A stretch of DNA of 64,000 nucleotides from an uncultured Eubacteriales bacterium (GTDB lineage: Bacteria; Bacillota; Clostridia; Christensenellales; Aristaeellaceae). Shown piece by piece: positions 40,685 to 52,795 of this stretch (position 1 is the stretch's first letter; the number at the start of each line of letters is the position of its first letter). Below the pieces are notes generated by a model. That model had not been told where the DNA came from. It did not search any database and saw only the letters and a program-made list of their open reading frames with translations. The stretch spans positions 62,001-126,000 of the forward strand of contig CACWHI010000003.1 in NCBI GenBank assembly GCA_902760595.1, read 5' to 3'. A program made the translations under genes and the position numbers.

Positions 40685-41032
40685 CTATTCAATCGATGAT
40701 CCGCTGCCGTCCAGCAGCAGCAGATCCAGCGCCTGGCGCGTCTCGAGCCAGGCCTGCTGGTCCGTGTGCAGCCTTTCACGTCCCTTGTCCGTCAGCCGGT
40801 AATAGCGCCGGCGCGCGCCGCTCTGCTCGTCGCCCCAATAGCTGTCGATCAGCCCGTCCTGGGTCAGCCGCCGAAAGGCGGTGTACAGGGTGGGTTCCTT
40901 CAGCTGCAGCGCGCCCCCGCTCAGCCGGGCGATCTCCTTGACCATCTGGTAGCCGTAGCTGTCGCCCCCGCTCAGGCATTTGAGCAGGATCGTATCGGTA
41001 TAACCCCGCAGGATGTCCGAGGTCAGTGCCAT
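40685..41032 (-). CDS. PadR-family transcriptional regulator
   Basis: The 115-residue protein has the PadR winged helix (DILRGYTDTILLKCLSGG, YGYQMVKEIARLSGG, LKEPTLYTAFRRLTQDGLI) followed by the RRRYYRLTDKGRERL wing. The start at 41032 is 8 bases after AAGGAA; an ATG two codons upstream (41038) is possible. It is 12 bases upstream of the DUF4097 gene and probably regulates that gene and itself, perhaps also the MFS gene behind it. Confidence 0.9.
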   Translation of the reverse strand: MALTSDILRGYTDTILLKCLSGGDSYGYQMVKEIARLSGGALQLKEPTLYTAFRRLTQDGLIDSYWGDEQSGARRRYYRLTDKGRERLHTDQQAWLETRQALDLLLLDGSGSSIE

Positions 41033-41096
41033 TCGCATCACTTCCTTTTCTGTAAATAGTATTTCAACCTGATCCGCCGCTTTCCTTCAGGCGGGG

Positions 41097-42395
41097 TCAG
41101 ATTTCCCGGATGTGCCGGTTGAAAAACATGCATACGGCGGTCACGGTCAGGCCCGCGGTGCAGATCGCCAGCATCCCGGTGCTGCCCAGGTATTGCAGCG
41201 CGAACCCGGCCAGCATGGCGGCGATGGGCGTGAGGCCCTGCGAGGCCATCGCGGTGATGCTGCTGACCTTGCTCAGCTGGGCCCGGTCGACGATCCGCAT
41301 CAGGGTGGTGCTGAGCGGGATGTTGATCCATGTGAGCAGGAAACCGATCGCAAAGCAGCCGACGCTGAACAGGACCAGGAACACGTTCAGCGAGGCCTCG
41401 CGGCCGATGAGCAGCCAATAGGAGAACGTCAGCCCGATCATGATGACGGCGATCACTAAGAGGAGCAGCGATATCATCCGCCCGCACTTTTCACGCTGGC
41501 GCCGGGCGCTGAGAACGGCGGCGCCGATCAGCGAGCTGACGCCGATAAGCATCGTGAACACGGACGACCACAGCTCCGGCGTCAGCCAGTGGTCCAGCAG
41601 GTAGCGGGGCGCGTTCGCGATGTCCGTACGCACGAAGTAGGGGATGAAGTTGCTGCCGACCGGCAGGAAGAAGAAATTGATGAACAGCGTGCTGGCCATC
41701 AGCGCCAGGATGGCCTTCCGGCCCTTCAGGTAGTCGACGCCGGCCCGCAGGTCCCGCCACGCCAGGCGGAGGGTCAGGCGCTCCTTCGGCGCGGTATGCG
41801 CGTAACGGATGAACATCTCGGACACGCCGGACAGGATATAGCAGAGCCCGACCAGCACGAGCAGCAGGTGTATGGGCAGGGCGGCGTACAGCACGCCGGC
41901 CAGCACGATGCCGAGGATGGATTCCAGGGAACTCTTGATCGTAAAATACGCGTTGGCCTGCTGGAGTCTCTCTTCCTCCACGATGTGCGGCAGCAGGGCG
42001 CGCGACGCGGGAGAGAAGATGCCGCTGATGACGCCGCCGCAGACGCCGGAAACGAAGAGGATGAGGATCTGCGCGTCAGGGGCCCTGAACAGGAGCAGGA
42101 GCAGCCCGGCCAGCAGGATGATCCCGCCCTTGATATAATCACAGGCGGACATGATAGCCGATTTGCGGCACCGGTCGCCCAGCACGCCGCCCAGCGGGGT
42201 GGCCAGCAGCGTGGCCGCGCCGCATGCCGCGAGGTACAGCCCCTGCAGCACCGCGTTGTTGCCGCTGATCTGCAGGATGTAGAAGCCGACCGCGAAGCTG
42301 TACATCACGGCCCCGAGCTCCGATACGAGCGCGCCGAAGAACACCAGACGGAAATTTCTGGAGCGGAACACGTTTTGCGGGGTGTGCGTGCTCAT
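41097..42395 (-). CDS. MFS transporter (macrolide-efflux-like)
   Basis: The 432-residue protein has twelve predicted membrane helices and the MFS loop motif GGVLGDRCRKSAIM. Its overall pattern (NFRLVFFGALVSELGAVMYSFAVG, read in parts; ALMASTLFINFFF) resembles the MFS_3/MefA-like group of drug exporters and permeases. The ATG at 42395 follows AAAGGAGGTCCACGCC; an upstream in-frame start overlaps the promoter. Substrate is unknown. It could be co-transcribed with the PadR gene 64 bases downstream. Confidence 0.87.
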   Translation of the reverse strand: MSTHTPQNVFRSRNFRLVFFGALVSELGAVMYSFAVGFYILQISGNNAVLQGLYLAACGAATLLATPLGGVLGDRCRKSAIMSACDYIKGGIILLAGLLLLLFRAPDAQILILFVSGVCGGVISGIFSPASRALLPHIVEEERLQQANAYFTIKSSLESILGIVLAGVLYAALPIHLLLVLVGLCYILSGVSEMFIRYAHTAPKERLTLRLAWRDLRAGVDYLKGRKAILALMASTLFINFFFLPVGSNFIPYFVRTDIANAPRYLLDHWLTPELWSSVFTMLIGVSSLIGAAVLSARRQREKCGRMISLLLLVIAVIMIGLTFSYWLLIGREASLNVFLVLFSVGCFAIGFLLTWINIPLSTTLMRIVDRAQLSKVSSITAMASQGLTPIAAMLAGFALQYLGSTGMLAICTAGLTVTAVCMFFNRHIREI

Positions 42396-42426
42396 GGCGT
42401 GGACCTCCTTTACTTGATGCGGATAT

Positions 42427-42455
42427 ACATTATCACACAATACATCTCCTGTCAA
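42427..42455 (-). promoter_or_regulatory. Promoter of the MFS gene
   Basis: On the minus strand TTGACA (42450-42455), 17 bases and TAATGT (42427-42432) with an extended TGA. Confidence 0.7.
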
Positions 42456-42527
42456 GGTATATTGCGAAAAAATATAACAAGGACAGCAAAATCCCCCTTC
42501 AAATCCGGAAAAGCGCCGTTTTCAGCC

Positions 42528-43238
<711 letters not shown>

Positions 43239-43252
43239 GGGGGAGCCTGCAA

Positions 43253-43714
43253 GTGAAGGTCCAACCTGCCGTCCGGCAGGAGACGGCGAGGATCGCGGCC
43301 GGGACCGCCGTGCTGACGGTGATCATGGTCGCGGTGTTCCTGATCCTGGGACGATTCGACTGGACGGTGATCACCGGCGCGCTGCTGGGATACCTGGCGG
43401 CGGTGGGCAACTTTTTCCTGATGGCGCTGACGGTGCAGAAGGCGGCGGACGAGATGAAGCCGACCGGAGCGCCTGACCCCATAGAAACGGATGGGGACGA
43501 AGCGGAGGAGAAGGACGTCCCGCTCAGCGAGGACGCCAAGCGCGGCAAGCAGCGCATCCAATTGAGCTATACGCTGCGCATGTTCGGCCTGGCGGCCATC
43601 GCCATCCTCGGCGTGACGCTGCCCTGCTTCAATTCCGTGGCGGTGCTGCTGCCCATGCTGTTCCCGCGCATCGTCATCGCCCTCCGGGGGGCGCTGCAAT
43701 CATCGAAACATTAA
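43253..43714 (+). CDS. AtpI-like membrane protein (ATP synthase accessory)
   Basis: The 153-residue protein has four hydrophobic segments, two at the N-terminus and two at the C-terminus, with an acidic linker of about 35 residues (residues 70-105) between them. Its place directly before atpB is that of AtpI, which helps assemble the c ring. The sequence itself is too diverged for certainty and the acidic central insert is not typical. The start is GTG after GGGGGAG. It overlaps nothing and precedes atpB by 17 bases. Confidence 0.75.
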   Translation: MKVQPAVRQETARIAAGTAVLTVIMVAVFLILGRFDWTVITGALLGYLAAVGNFFLMALTVQKAADEMKPTGAPDPIETDGDEAEEKDVPLSEDAKRGKQRIQLSYTLRMFGLAAIAILGVTLPCFNSVAVLLPMLFPRIVIALRGALQSSKH

Positions 43715-43731
43715 AGGAGGAAAGGCGGCGC

Positions 43732-44619
43732 ATGAAACAAAAGGATTCGCGTTTCCGACTGATCGACGGCCTGTATATCGCCCTGATGGCCGTACCGCTG
43801 CTCGCGTGCATGGTGCTGAAGGTGCTGACTACGCCGCAGAGCGAGGGCATTTCCATCACCGGCGCGCAGATCTACCTGACGATCCCGATGCCGCTGATGG
43901 ACCTGACCATCACCGCGTCGCAGATCACCTCGTGGGCGGTCATGATCTCCATCCTGGGGCTGTGCCTGTACCTGACCCACGGGCTCGCCGTGCGCCCGGG
44001 CACCAGGCGCCAGCTGGTGGCCGAGTGGATCGTGGAAAAGGTGAACGGCCTGGTCTCGGAGAACATGGGCCAGCGCTTCATGGCCTTCGCGCCCTTCGTG
44101 GCGGCGATCATGGCCCTGTCGGCCTTCTCCAGCCTGACCAGCCTGCTGGGGCTCTTCCCGCCCACCTCCGATATGAACGTGGTGGCCGGCTGGGCGATCC
44201 TGGTGTTCATCCTGATCACGCACTATAAGCTCAAGGGCGGCGTGTGGCCCTATGTCAAGGGCTTCTTCGAGCCGGTGCCGATCTTCGCGCCTTTCAATAT
44301 CATCGGCGAGATCGCGACCCCCGTCTCCATGTCCTTCCGTCACTACGGCAACGTGCTGTCCGGCGTGGTTATCTCCACCCTGGTGGCGTACGCGCTGCGC
44401 AGCCTGTCGCATATGATCTTCGGCTTCCTGGGCAATTTCACCATCCTGCAGATCGGTCTGCCGGCGGTGCTGTCCATCTACTTCGATATCTTCAGCGGCC
44501 TGATGCAGGCCTTCATCTTCGCGATGCTGACGATGCTCTACATCGCGACCGGCTTCCCGGAGGAAGAATACGAACGGCGCAAAGCGAAGAAGGCAAACGC
44601 CTCTTTGCATGCAGCATAA
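43732..44619 (+). CDS. atpB: F-type ATP synthase subunit a
   Basis: Subunit a forms the ion half-channels next to the c ring. The 295-residue protein has about six hydrophobic segments. The essential arginine is in GEIATPVSMSFRHYGNVLSG, and the C-terminal QAFIFAMLTMLYI segment is typical. An insertion (GISITGAQIYLTIPMPLMD) lies between the first two membrane parts. It is part of the order a-c-b-delta-alpha-gamma-beta-epsilon. Confidence 0.95.
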   Translation: MKQKDSRFRLIDGLYIALMAVPLLACMVLKVLTTPQSEGISITGAQIYLTIPMPLMDLTITASQITSWAVMISILGLCLYLTHGLAVRPGTRRQLVAEWIVEKVNGLVSENMGQRFMAFAPFVAAIMALSAFSSLTSLLGLFPPTSDMNVVAGWAILVFILITHYKLKGGVWPYVKGFFEPVPIFAPFNIIGEIATPVSMSFRHYGNVLSGVVISTLVAYALRSLSHMIFGFLGNFTILQIGLPAVLSIYFDIFSGLMQAFIFAMLTMLYIATGFPEEEYERRKAKKANASLHAA

Positions 44620-44961
<342 letters not shown>

Positions 44962-45040
44962 GGCGGCAGACGGGCGGCGGCCGCGTAAAGGCGGCTCAAG
45001 GCCCGCGCGACGCCTGATTACCATTCAGAAAGGCAGATGA

Positions 45041-45549
45041 TTGAGCGTGGTTCAATCCCTGGATATCATTTCTGTCAATATCTGGCAGATTCTTATCTCT
45101 CTGATCAATCTGCTGCTTCTGTTCCTCATGCTCAAGAAATTCCTGTTCAAGCCCGTGCAGAACATCATGGCCGCGCGCCAGGCGCAGGTGGACCAGGTGT
45201 ACAAGGACGCCGACAAGCGTCTGCAGTCCGCCACCCAGATGAAGCAGGAATATGAGCAGCGCCTCTCCACCGCGCGCGACGAGGCGGATACGCTGGTGAA
45301 AAACGCCACCGTGACCGCCCAGCAGCGCGGCGACCAGCTGCTCAGCGAAGCGCAGCAGCAGGCCAGCCGCCTCAAGCAGAAGGCGGAGGAGGAGATCGAG
45401 CAGCAGAAGAAGCAGATGCTCAATGAAGTCCGCCAGGATATTTCCGGTCTGGCGGTGGATATCGCTTCCAAGGTGATCGAACGCGAGATCAAGCAAGGTG
45501 ATTATGACGCGTTCGTGGACGAATTTATCAGAAACGTGGGTGACAAGAC

Positions 45550-45553
<4 letters not shown>
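45041..45553 (+). CDS. atpF: F-type ATP synthase subunit b
   Basis: This is the peripheral stalk subunit: one N-terminal membrane helix (residues 12-32) followed by a long charged coiled coil. FLFKPVQNIMAARQAQVDQ and the alanine-glutamate-glutamine-rich helix to residue 165 are characteristic. The start is TTG with AAAGG 7 bases before it; the next in-frame GTG (45047) is possible. It overlaps atpH by 4 bases. The 170-residue length is normal. Confidence 0.93.
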
Positions 45554-47620
<2,067 letters not shown>

Positions 47621-47632
47621 AGGAGGCGCGAC

Positions 47633-48484
47633 ATGGCAGGTTCGTCCATGAAAGCCATCAAGCTCCGCATCAAAAGTGTCGAGAGCACGATGCAGATCAC
47701 CCGGGCCATGCAGCTCGTCGCCACGTCCAAGCTGCGCCGCTCCAAGGAGCGCATGGAGACCAGCAAACCCTACGCGGATATTTCCCGCGAAGCCATCCAG
47801 GCGGCGGTGCTGGCCTGCACGGATACGAGCGTGCCCTATGTCACGGCGCGTCCGGTGCGCAGGCGCTGTTACATCGTCATCGCGGGCGAGCGCGGCCTGG
47901 CCGGCGGCTATAACGCCAACATCTTCAAGGCGCTCGCGGCGGACGCGGGGGAGACGCCCTATGTGGTGCTCCCGATCGGACGCAAGGCGATCGACAAGTA
48001 TCAGCGCATGGGCGTGGAGCTCCTGAATACGGAGCACGGCCATGTGGAGGGCCTGAGCGTCAGCGCCTGCTTCAAGCTGGTGCGCCAGCTGACCGAGGGC
48101 TATCTGGCTGAGCAGTTCGACGAGCTGGTGCTGGTGTATACCAATTTCGTCAGCATGATGAGCCAGGAGGTCCGGGTGGAGCGCCTGCTGCCGGTAGAGA
48201 AGCCGGATGCCCCCGAGGCGGACAAGCGGATCGTCCAGACCCTGTACGATCCGACCCCGGAGGAGACGCTGATGAAGGCCATGCCGGATTACCTGGCGGG
48301 CCGCCTGTATTCCGCCGCGTGCGACGCCTTCGCCAGCGAGGTGGCGGCCCGCCGCAACGCGATGGATTCCGCCACCAAGAACGCCGGCGAGATGATCGAC
48401 GGCCTGCGCCTCCGCTACAACCGGGCGCGCCAGGGCGCGATCACCCAGGAGATCACGGAGATCGTGGCCGGCGCGGAAGCTTAA
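47633..48484 (+). CDS. atpG: F-type ATP synthase subunit gamma
   Basis: Gamma is the central rotor shaft. The 283-residue protein has the N-terminal helix MKAIKLRIKSVESTMQITRAM (read in parts) and the C-terminal helix with RNAMDSATKNAGEMIDGL and YNRARQGAITQEITEIV, both diagnostic. AAAGGAGG precedes the ATG, 12 bases after atpA. Confidence 0.96.
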   Translation: MAGSSMKAIKLRIKSVESTMQITRAMQLVATSKLRRSKERMETSKPYADISREAIQAAVLACTDTSVPYVTARPVRRRCYIVIAGERGLAGGYNANIFKALAADAGETPYVVLPIGRKAIDKYQRMGVELLNTEHGHVEGLSVSACFKLVRQLTEGYLAEQFDELVLVYTNFVSMMSQEVRVERLLPVEKPDAPEADKRIVQTLYDPTPEETLMKAMPDYLAGRLYSAACDAFASEVAARRNAMDSATKNAGEMIDGLRLRYNRARQGAITQEITEIVAGAEA

Positions 48485-48520
48485 GGCCGGTACGCAATAG
48501 CAGCCTGTTTACAACGCTGA

Positions 48521-49971
<1,451 letters not shown>

Positions 49972-49972
<1 letters not shown>

Positions 49973-50370
49973 TGGCTGCGTTTACCTTACAGATCGTGAC
50001 GCCGGACCGCCTGATCTATGAGGGCGAGGCGGAGCGCCTGATCGTGCGCGGCATGACGGGCGACCTCTGCGTGCTGGCGCATCATATCGACTACGCGACG
50101 GCGCTGGTGCCGGGCGAGGCGAGCGTGACGACCGCGGAGGGCGAGCGCCACGCGGCGTGCAGCGGCGGCATGCTCAGCGTCAATGATAACCACGTCCGCC
50201 TGATGGCCACCACCTTCGAGTGGGAGGACGAGATCGACCTGGCCCGCGCCCAGCGCGCCCAGGAGGCCGCCGAAGAGCAGCTGAAGCAGATGAGCGCCGA
50301 CGACCAGAATTACGCGCTGGTCGAGGCCAAGCTGAAGCGCGCCCTGGCGCGTATCCGCACAAAAGGATAA
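49972..50370 (+). CDS. atpC: F-type ATP synthase subunit epsilon
   Basis: Epsilon couples the rotor to the head and can inhibit ATP hydrolysis. The 132-residue protein has the beta-sandwich start FTLQIVTPDRLIYEGEAERL and the C-terminal helical hairpin (DLARAQRAQEAAEEQLKQM). The ATG overlaps the atpD stop by one base (TGATG). It ends the operon and a strong terminator follows. Confidence 0.95.
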
Positions 50371-50380
50371 GGGAAACAGA

Positions 50381-50423
50381 GGGACCGCCGCGCTGCGTCT
50401 GCAGTCACGGCGGTCCCCTTTTT
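50381..50423 (+). terminator. Terminator of the ATP synthase operon
   Basis: The stem GGGACCGCCG / CGGCGGTCCC with a 17-base loop is followed by CTTTTT. Confidence 0.9.
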
Positions 50424-50454
50424 ATACTTTTGTAGGACAGCAACAGCCAGTTGC

Positions 50455-50483
50455 TTGCCTGTGGATGAGGATTTGCATATAAT
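50455..50483 (+). promoter_or_regulatory. Promoter of the XRE regulator gene
   Basis: TTGCCT (50455-50460), 17 bases and TATAAT (50478-50483). Confidence 0.72.
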
Positions 50484-50516
50484 GTCAGCAAGATCAAACG
50501 ACAGGAGGAAGTCATT

Positions 50517-50972
50517 ATGGCAATGAAGGATACGCTCAAACAGCTGCGCGAAAAGAACTGTCTGACCCAGGAGCAGATGGCGGAAAGGCTGATGGTCACC
50601 AGGCAGGCGGTCAGCCGCTGGGAGACGGGGGAGACCCAGCCGAACACGGAGACGCTGAAGATCCTTTCCCGGGAGTTCGGCGTTTCGATCAATACGCTGC
50701 TGGGAGCGCCCAGGCAGCTCTACTGCCAGTGCTGCGGCATGCCGCTGAACGAGGATGAAACGATCAGCCGCGAGCCGGACGGCAGCTTCAACGAGGACTA
50801 TTGCAAGTGGTGCTACACGGACGGGAAATTTACCTATGTTTCCAAGGATTCACTGCTGGATTTCCTGATGGCAAACGTTCCCAATCCGGCGCAGACGCCC
50901 GACCCGGAACGCCGCGCCTTTTTCAGCGGTCAGCTTTCACAGCTCAAGCACTGGCGCGGCGACAAACAGTGA
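50517..50972 (+). CDS. XRE-family regulator with C-terminal zinc ribbon
   Basis: The 151-residue protein has an N-terminal Cro/C1 helix-turn-helix (TLKQLREKNCLTQEQMAERLMVTRQAVSRWETGETQP, read in parts). A zinc ribbon with two CxxC pairs, CQCCGMPL and CKWCYTDG, follows, then a short helical tail. This HTH plus putative zinc-ribbon arrangement is common in clostridial regulators of unknown target. AGGAGG precedes the ATG. It is a single-gene unit. Confidence 0.87.
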   Translation: MAMKDTLKQLREKNCLTQEQMAERLMVTRQAVSRWETGETQPNTETLKILSREFGVSINTLLGAPRQLYCQCCGMPLNEDETISREPDGSFNEDYCKWCYTDGKFTYVSKDSLLDFLMANVPNPAQTPDPERRAFFSGQLSQLKHWRGDKQ

Positions 50973-51037
50973 GCTGCGGCTGGCAGTGTTTGTGCATACA
51001 GACACAGGCGAAAACATCGGCTGGGCGGCGGTGCCGT

Positions 51038-51451
51038 TCAGCTTTGTTTTTTTGCCGTATCGATGGACTTCCCGAATACGAACCACCGCTGATAGAGGAA
51101 TTCAGTCACAAAATTCAGGATCATGTTGAGGGCGGTGACCAGGTATTCGTTCCAGCCGAGGGTACCGACCAGCCAGTTGCCCAGCAGGGTGCTGAGGGGC
51201 GTAAAGACGGCGTAATAGGCCGCGACCTTGGCCATGACGACGGGTACGTTGGCCGCGGACCGGAAGGTATACTTCCGGTTGAGGGTGAAATTCCACAGTA
51301 CGGAGAGTACGAGGCTCAGCAGATAGCAGACCCAGTAGCTCCAGTGAAAGATCTCATTGAACAGGGTGAAGCTGCCGATCTGGATCAGCCCGGCGCTGAC
51401 GGAAAAGAGGGCGAATTTGACGGCGCGCAGCGCTTCCTGACGCTTGTTCAT
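51038..51451 (-). CDS. GtrA-family membrane protein
   Basis: The 137-residue protein has four membrane helices and the GtrA landmarks: FALFSVSAGLIQIGSFTL, the central WNFTLNRKYTF motif and the C-terminal NFVTEFLYQRWFVF. GtrA proteins are thought to help move lipid-linked sugars across the membrane. It overlaps luxS by 4 bases (ATGA), so the two are co-transcribed, although no functional link is obvious. No polyprenyl-glycosyltransferase partner is adjacent. Confidence 0.88.
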   Translation of the reverse strand: MNKRQEALRAVKFALFSVSAGLIQIGSFTLFNEIFHWSYWVCYLLSLVLSVLWNFTLNRKYTFRSAANVPVVMAKVAAYYAVFTPLSTLLGNWLVGTLGWNEYLVTALNMILNFVTEFLYQRWFVFGKSIDTAKKQS

Positions 51452-51924
51452 GCCCTCGCCTCCGGATAAGCGAGGCGGGGCGAGTCCGTAAGTTCACGCA
51501 GATAGCGGCGGATATAGTACTTGGCCATGTTCAGGTTCTGTTCGGAATAATTGCCGCACTCCTCGGGCTTCGCGCCGGGGATGTCGCCCTCGAAATCCAG
51601 GATGAAGGCGCACATGTCTTTTACCAACGGCAGGATATCTGCGGATTCGTGTGCGCCGAACACCAGCAGGTAAAAGCCCGTCCGGCATCCCATGGGGCCG
51701 AAGTAGACGATCTCGTCCTTCCGTTCGCTGTTGCGCAGCCAGGTCGCGCCCAGGTGCTCGATGGTGTGGATGGCCGGGGTATCCATGACCGGCTCGCGGT
51801 TCGGCGCAGTCAGGCGCAGGTCGAATGTGGTGACTGTTACAGCGCCGCGGCTGTCCCGCCGGGACACGTACAGGCCGGGCAGCAGATCCAGGTGGTTCAC
51901 GGTGAAGCTGGCGATTTTATCCAT
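51448..51924 (-). CDS. luxS: S-ribosylhomocysteine lyase
   Basis: LuxS cleaves S-ribosylhomocysteine to homocysteine and the autoinducer-2 precursor. The 158-residue length is typical. Metal ligands are in HTIEHLGA and ECGNYSEQN, and the catalytic cysteine is in PMGCRTGFYL. GGAG precedes the ATG, only 7 bases after a terminator-like hairpin from the yebC side. Expression may depend on read-through. It links to the C-S lyase and methionine recycling functions. Confidence 0.96.
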   Translation of the reverse strand: MDKIASFTVNHLDLLPGLYVSRRDSRGAVTVTTFDLRLTAPNREPVMDTPAIHTIEHLGATWLRNSERKDEIVYFGPMGCRTGFYLLVFGAHESADILPLVKDMCAFILDFEGDIPGAKPEECGNYSEQNLNMAKYYIRRYLRELTDSPRLAYPEARA

Positions 51925-51941
51925 AACGAATCTCCTTCATG

Positions 51942-51971
51942 AAAAAACTGCCGCCAGAATTGACGGCAGTT
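51942..51971 (-). terminator. Terminator between yebC and luxS
   Basis: On the minus strand AACTGCCG pairs with CGGCAGTT, followed by a T-run (TTTTTT with the last stem bases). The luxS ribosome binding site follows within 10 bases, so this may act as an attenuator for luxS. Confidence 0.75.
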
Positions 51972-51985
51972 TGGCTTCGGAATAA

Positions 51986-52732
51986 TTATTCCTCTTCTTC
52001 CTCTTCGGGAAGCTCAGCGTTGTGATAGACCTCGGACACGTCGTCGTTGTCGTCCAGCATGTCCAGGAGCTTCTGGATCTTCGCGACCGTATCGGGATCC
52101 TCGACTTTGACGGTGTTCTGCGGCACCATCTGCTTGTCGGCGGAGAGGAAGGACAGGCCTTCGTTCTCCAGCGCCTCGCGGACGGCGGAGAAATCGTTGG
52201 GGGCGGTGTAGATGATGAAGGCGTCCTCTTCGGTCTTCATATCCTCGGCGCCGGCGTCCATGGCCTTCATCATGATGTCGTCCTCGTCCATGTCGGGCTC
52301 GCGCTCGATCACGATGACGCCCTTGTTGTCGAACTGGTAGCTCACGGAGCCGGTGGTGCCCAGAGAGCCGCCGTTCTTATCGAAGATGTGGCGGATATCG
52401 GAGGACGTGCGGTTGCGGTTGTCAGTCACCAGGTCCACGATGATCGCGACGCCGCCGGGCGCGTAGCCTTCGTAGCTGAATTCCTCGTAGTTCACGCCGC
52501 CGCCCTCGCCGGAAGCCTTTTTGATGCTGCGCTGGATGTTATCGTTAGGCATGTTGTTGGCCTTGGCCTTGGCGATGATGTCGCGCAGCTTGCCGTTCAC
52601 GTTCGGGTCGGGACCGCCCTCGCGCACCGCGATGGCGATCTCACGGCCGATCTTGGTGAAGATCTTGCCACGGGCGGCGTCAGCCTTGCCCTTTTTGGCC
52701 TGGATATTATGCCATTTAGAATGTCCGGACAT
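51986..52732 (-). CDS. YebC/PmpR-family protein
   Basis: The 248-residue protein matches the YebC family throughout: [22 protein letters not shown] (read in parts), the [19 protein letters not shown] block and the [19 protein letters not shown] core. YebC proteins have been described as regulators and, more recently, as translation factors helping ribosomes through difficult stretches such as polyproline. The C-terminus ends in an acidic EEEEEE run. It has its own promoter, whose -35 overlaps the stop of the Rho-like gene upstream. Confidence 0.95.
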   Translation of the reverse strand: MSGHSKWHNIQAKKGKADAARGKIFTKIGREIAIAVREGGPDPNVNGKLRDIIAKAKANNMPNDNIQRSIKKASGEGGGVNYEEFSYEGYAPGGVAIIVDLVTDNRNRTSSDIRHIFDKNGGSLGTTGSVSYQFDNKGVIVIEREPDMDEDDIMMKAMDAGAEDMKTEEDAFIIYTAPNDFSAVREALENEGLSFLSADKQMVPQNTVKVEDPDTVAKIQKLLDMLDDNDDVSEVYHNAELPEEEEEE

Positions 52733-52765
52733 ACGGAAACCCTCCTGTCAAATACGAATCGATGT

Positions 52766-52795
52766 ATTATAACACGCGATATGCTGATGCGTCAA
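52766..52795 (-). promoter_or_regulatory. Promoter of yebC
   Basis: On the minus strand TTGACG (52790-52795), 18 bases and TATAAT (52766-52771), overlapping the end of the Rho-like gene. Confidence 0.7.
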
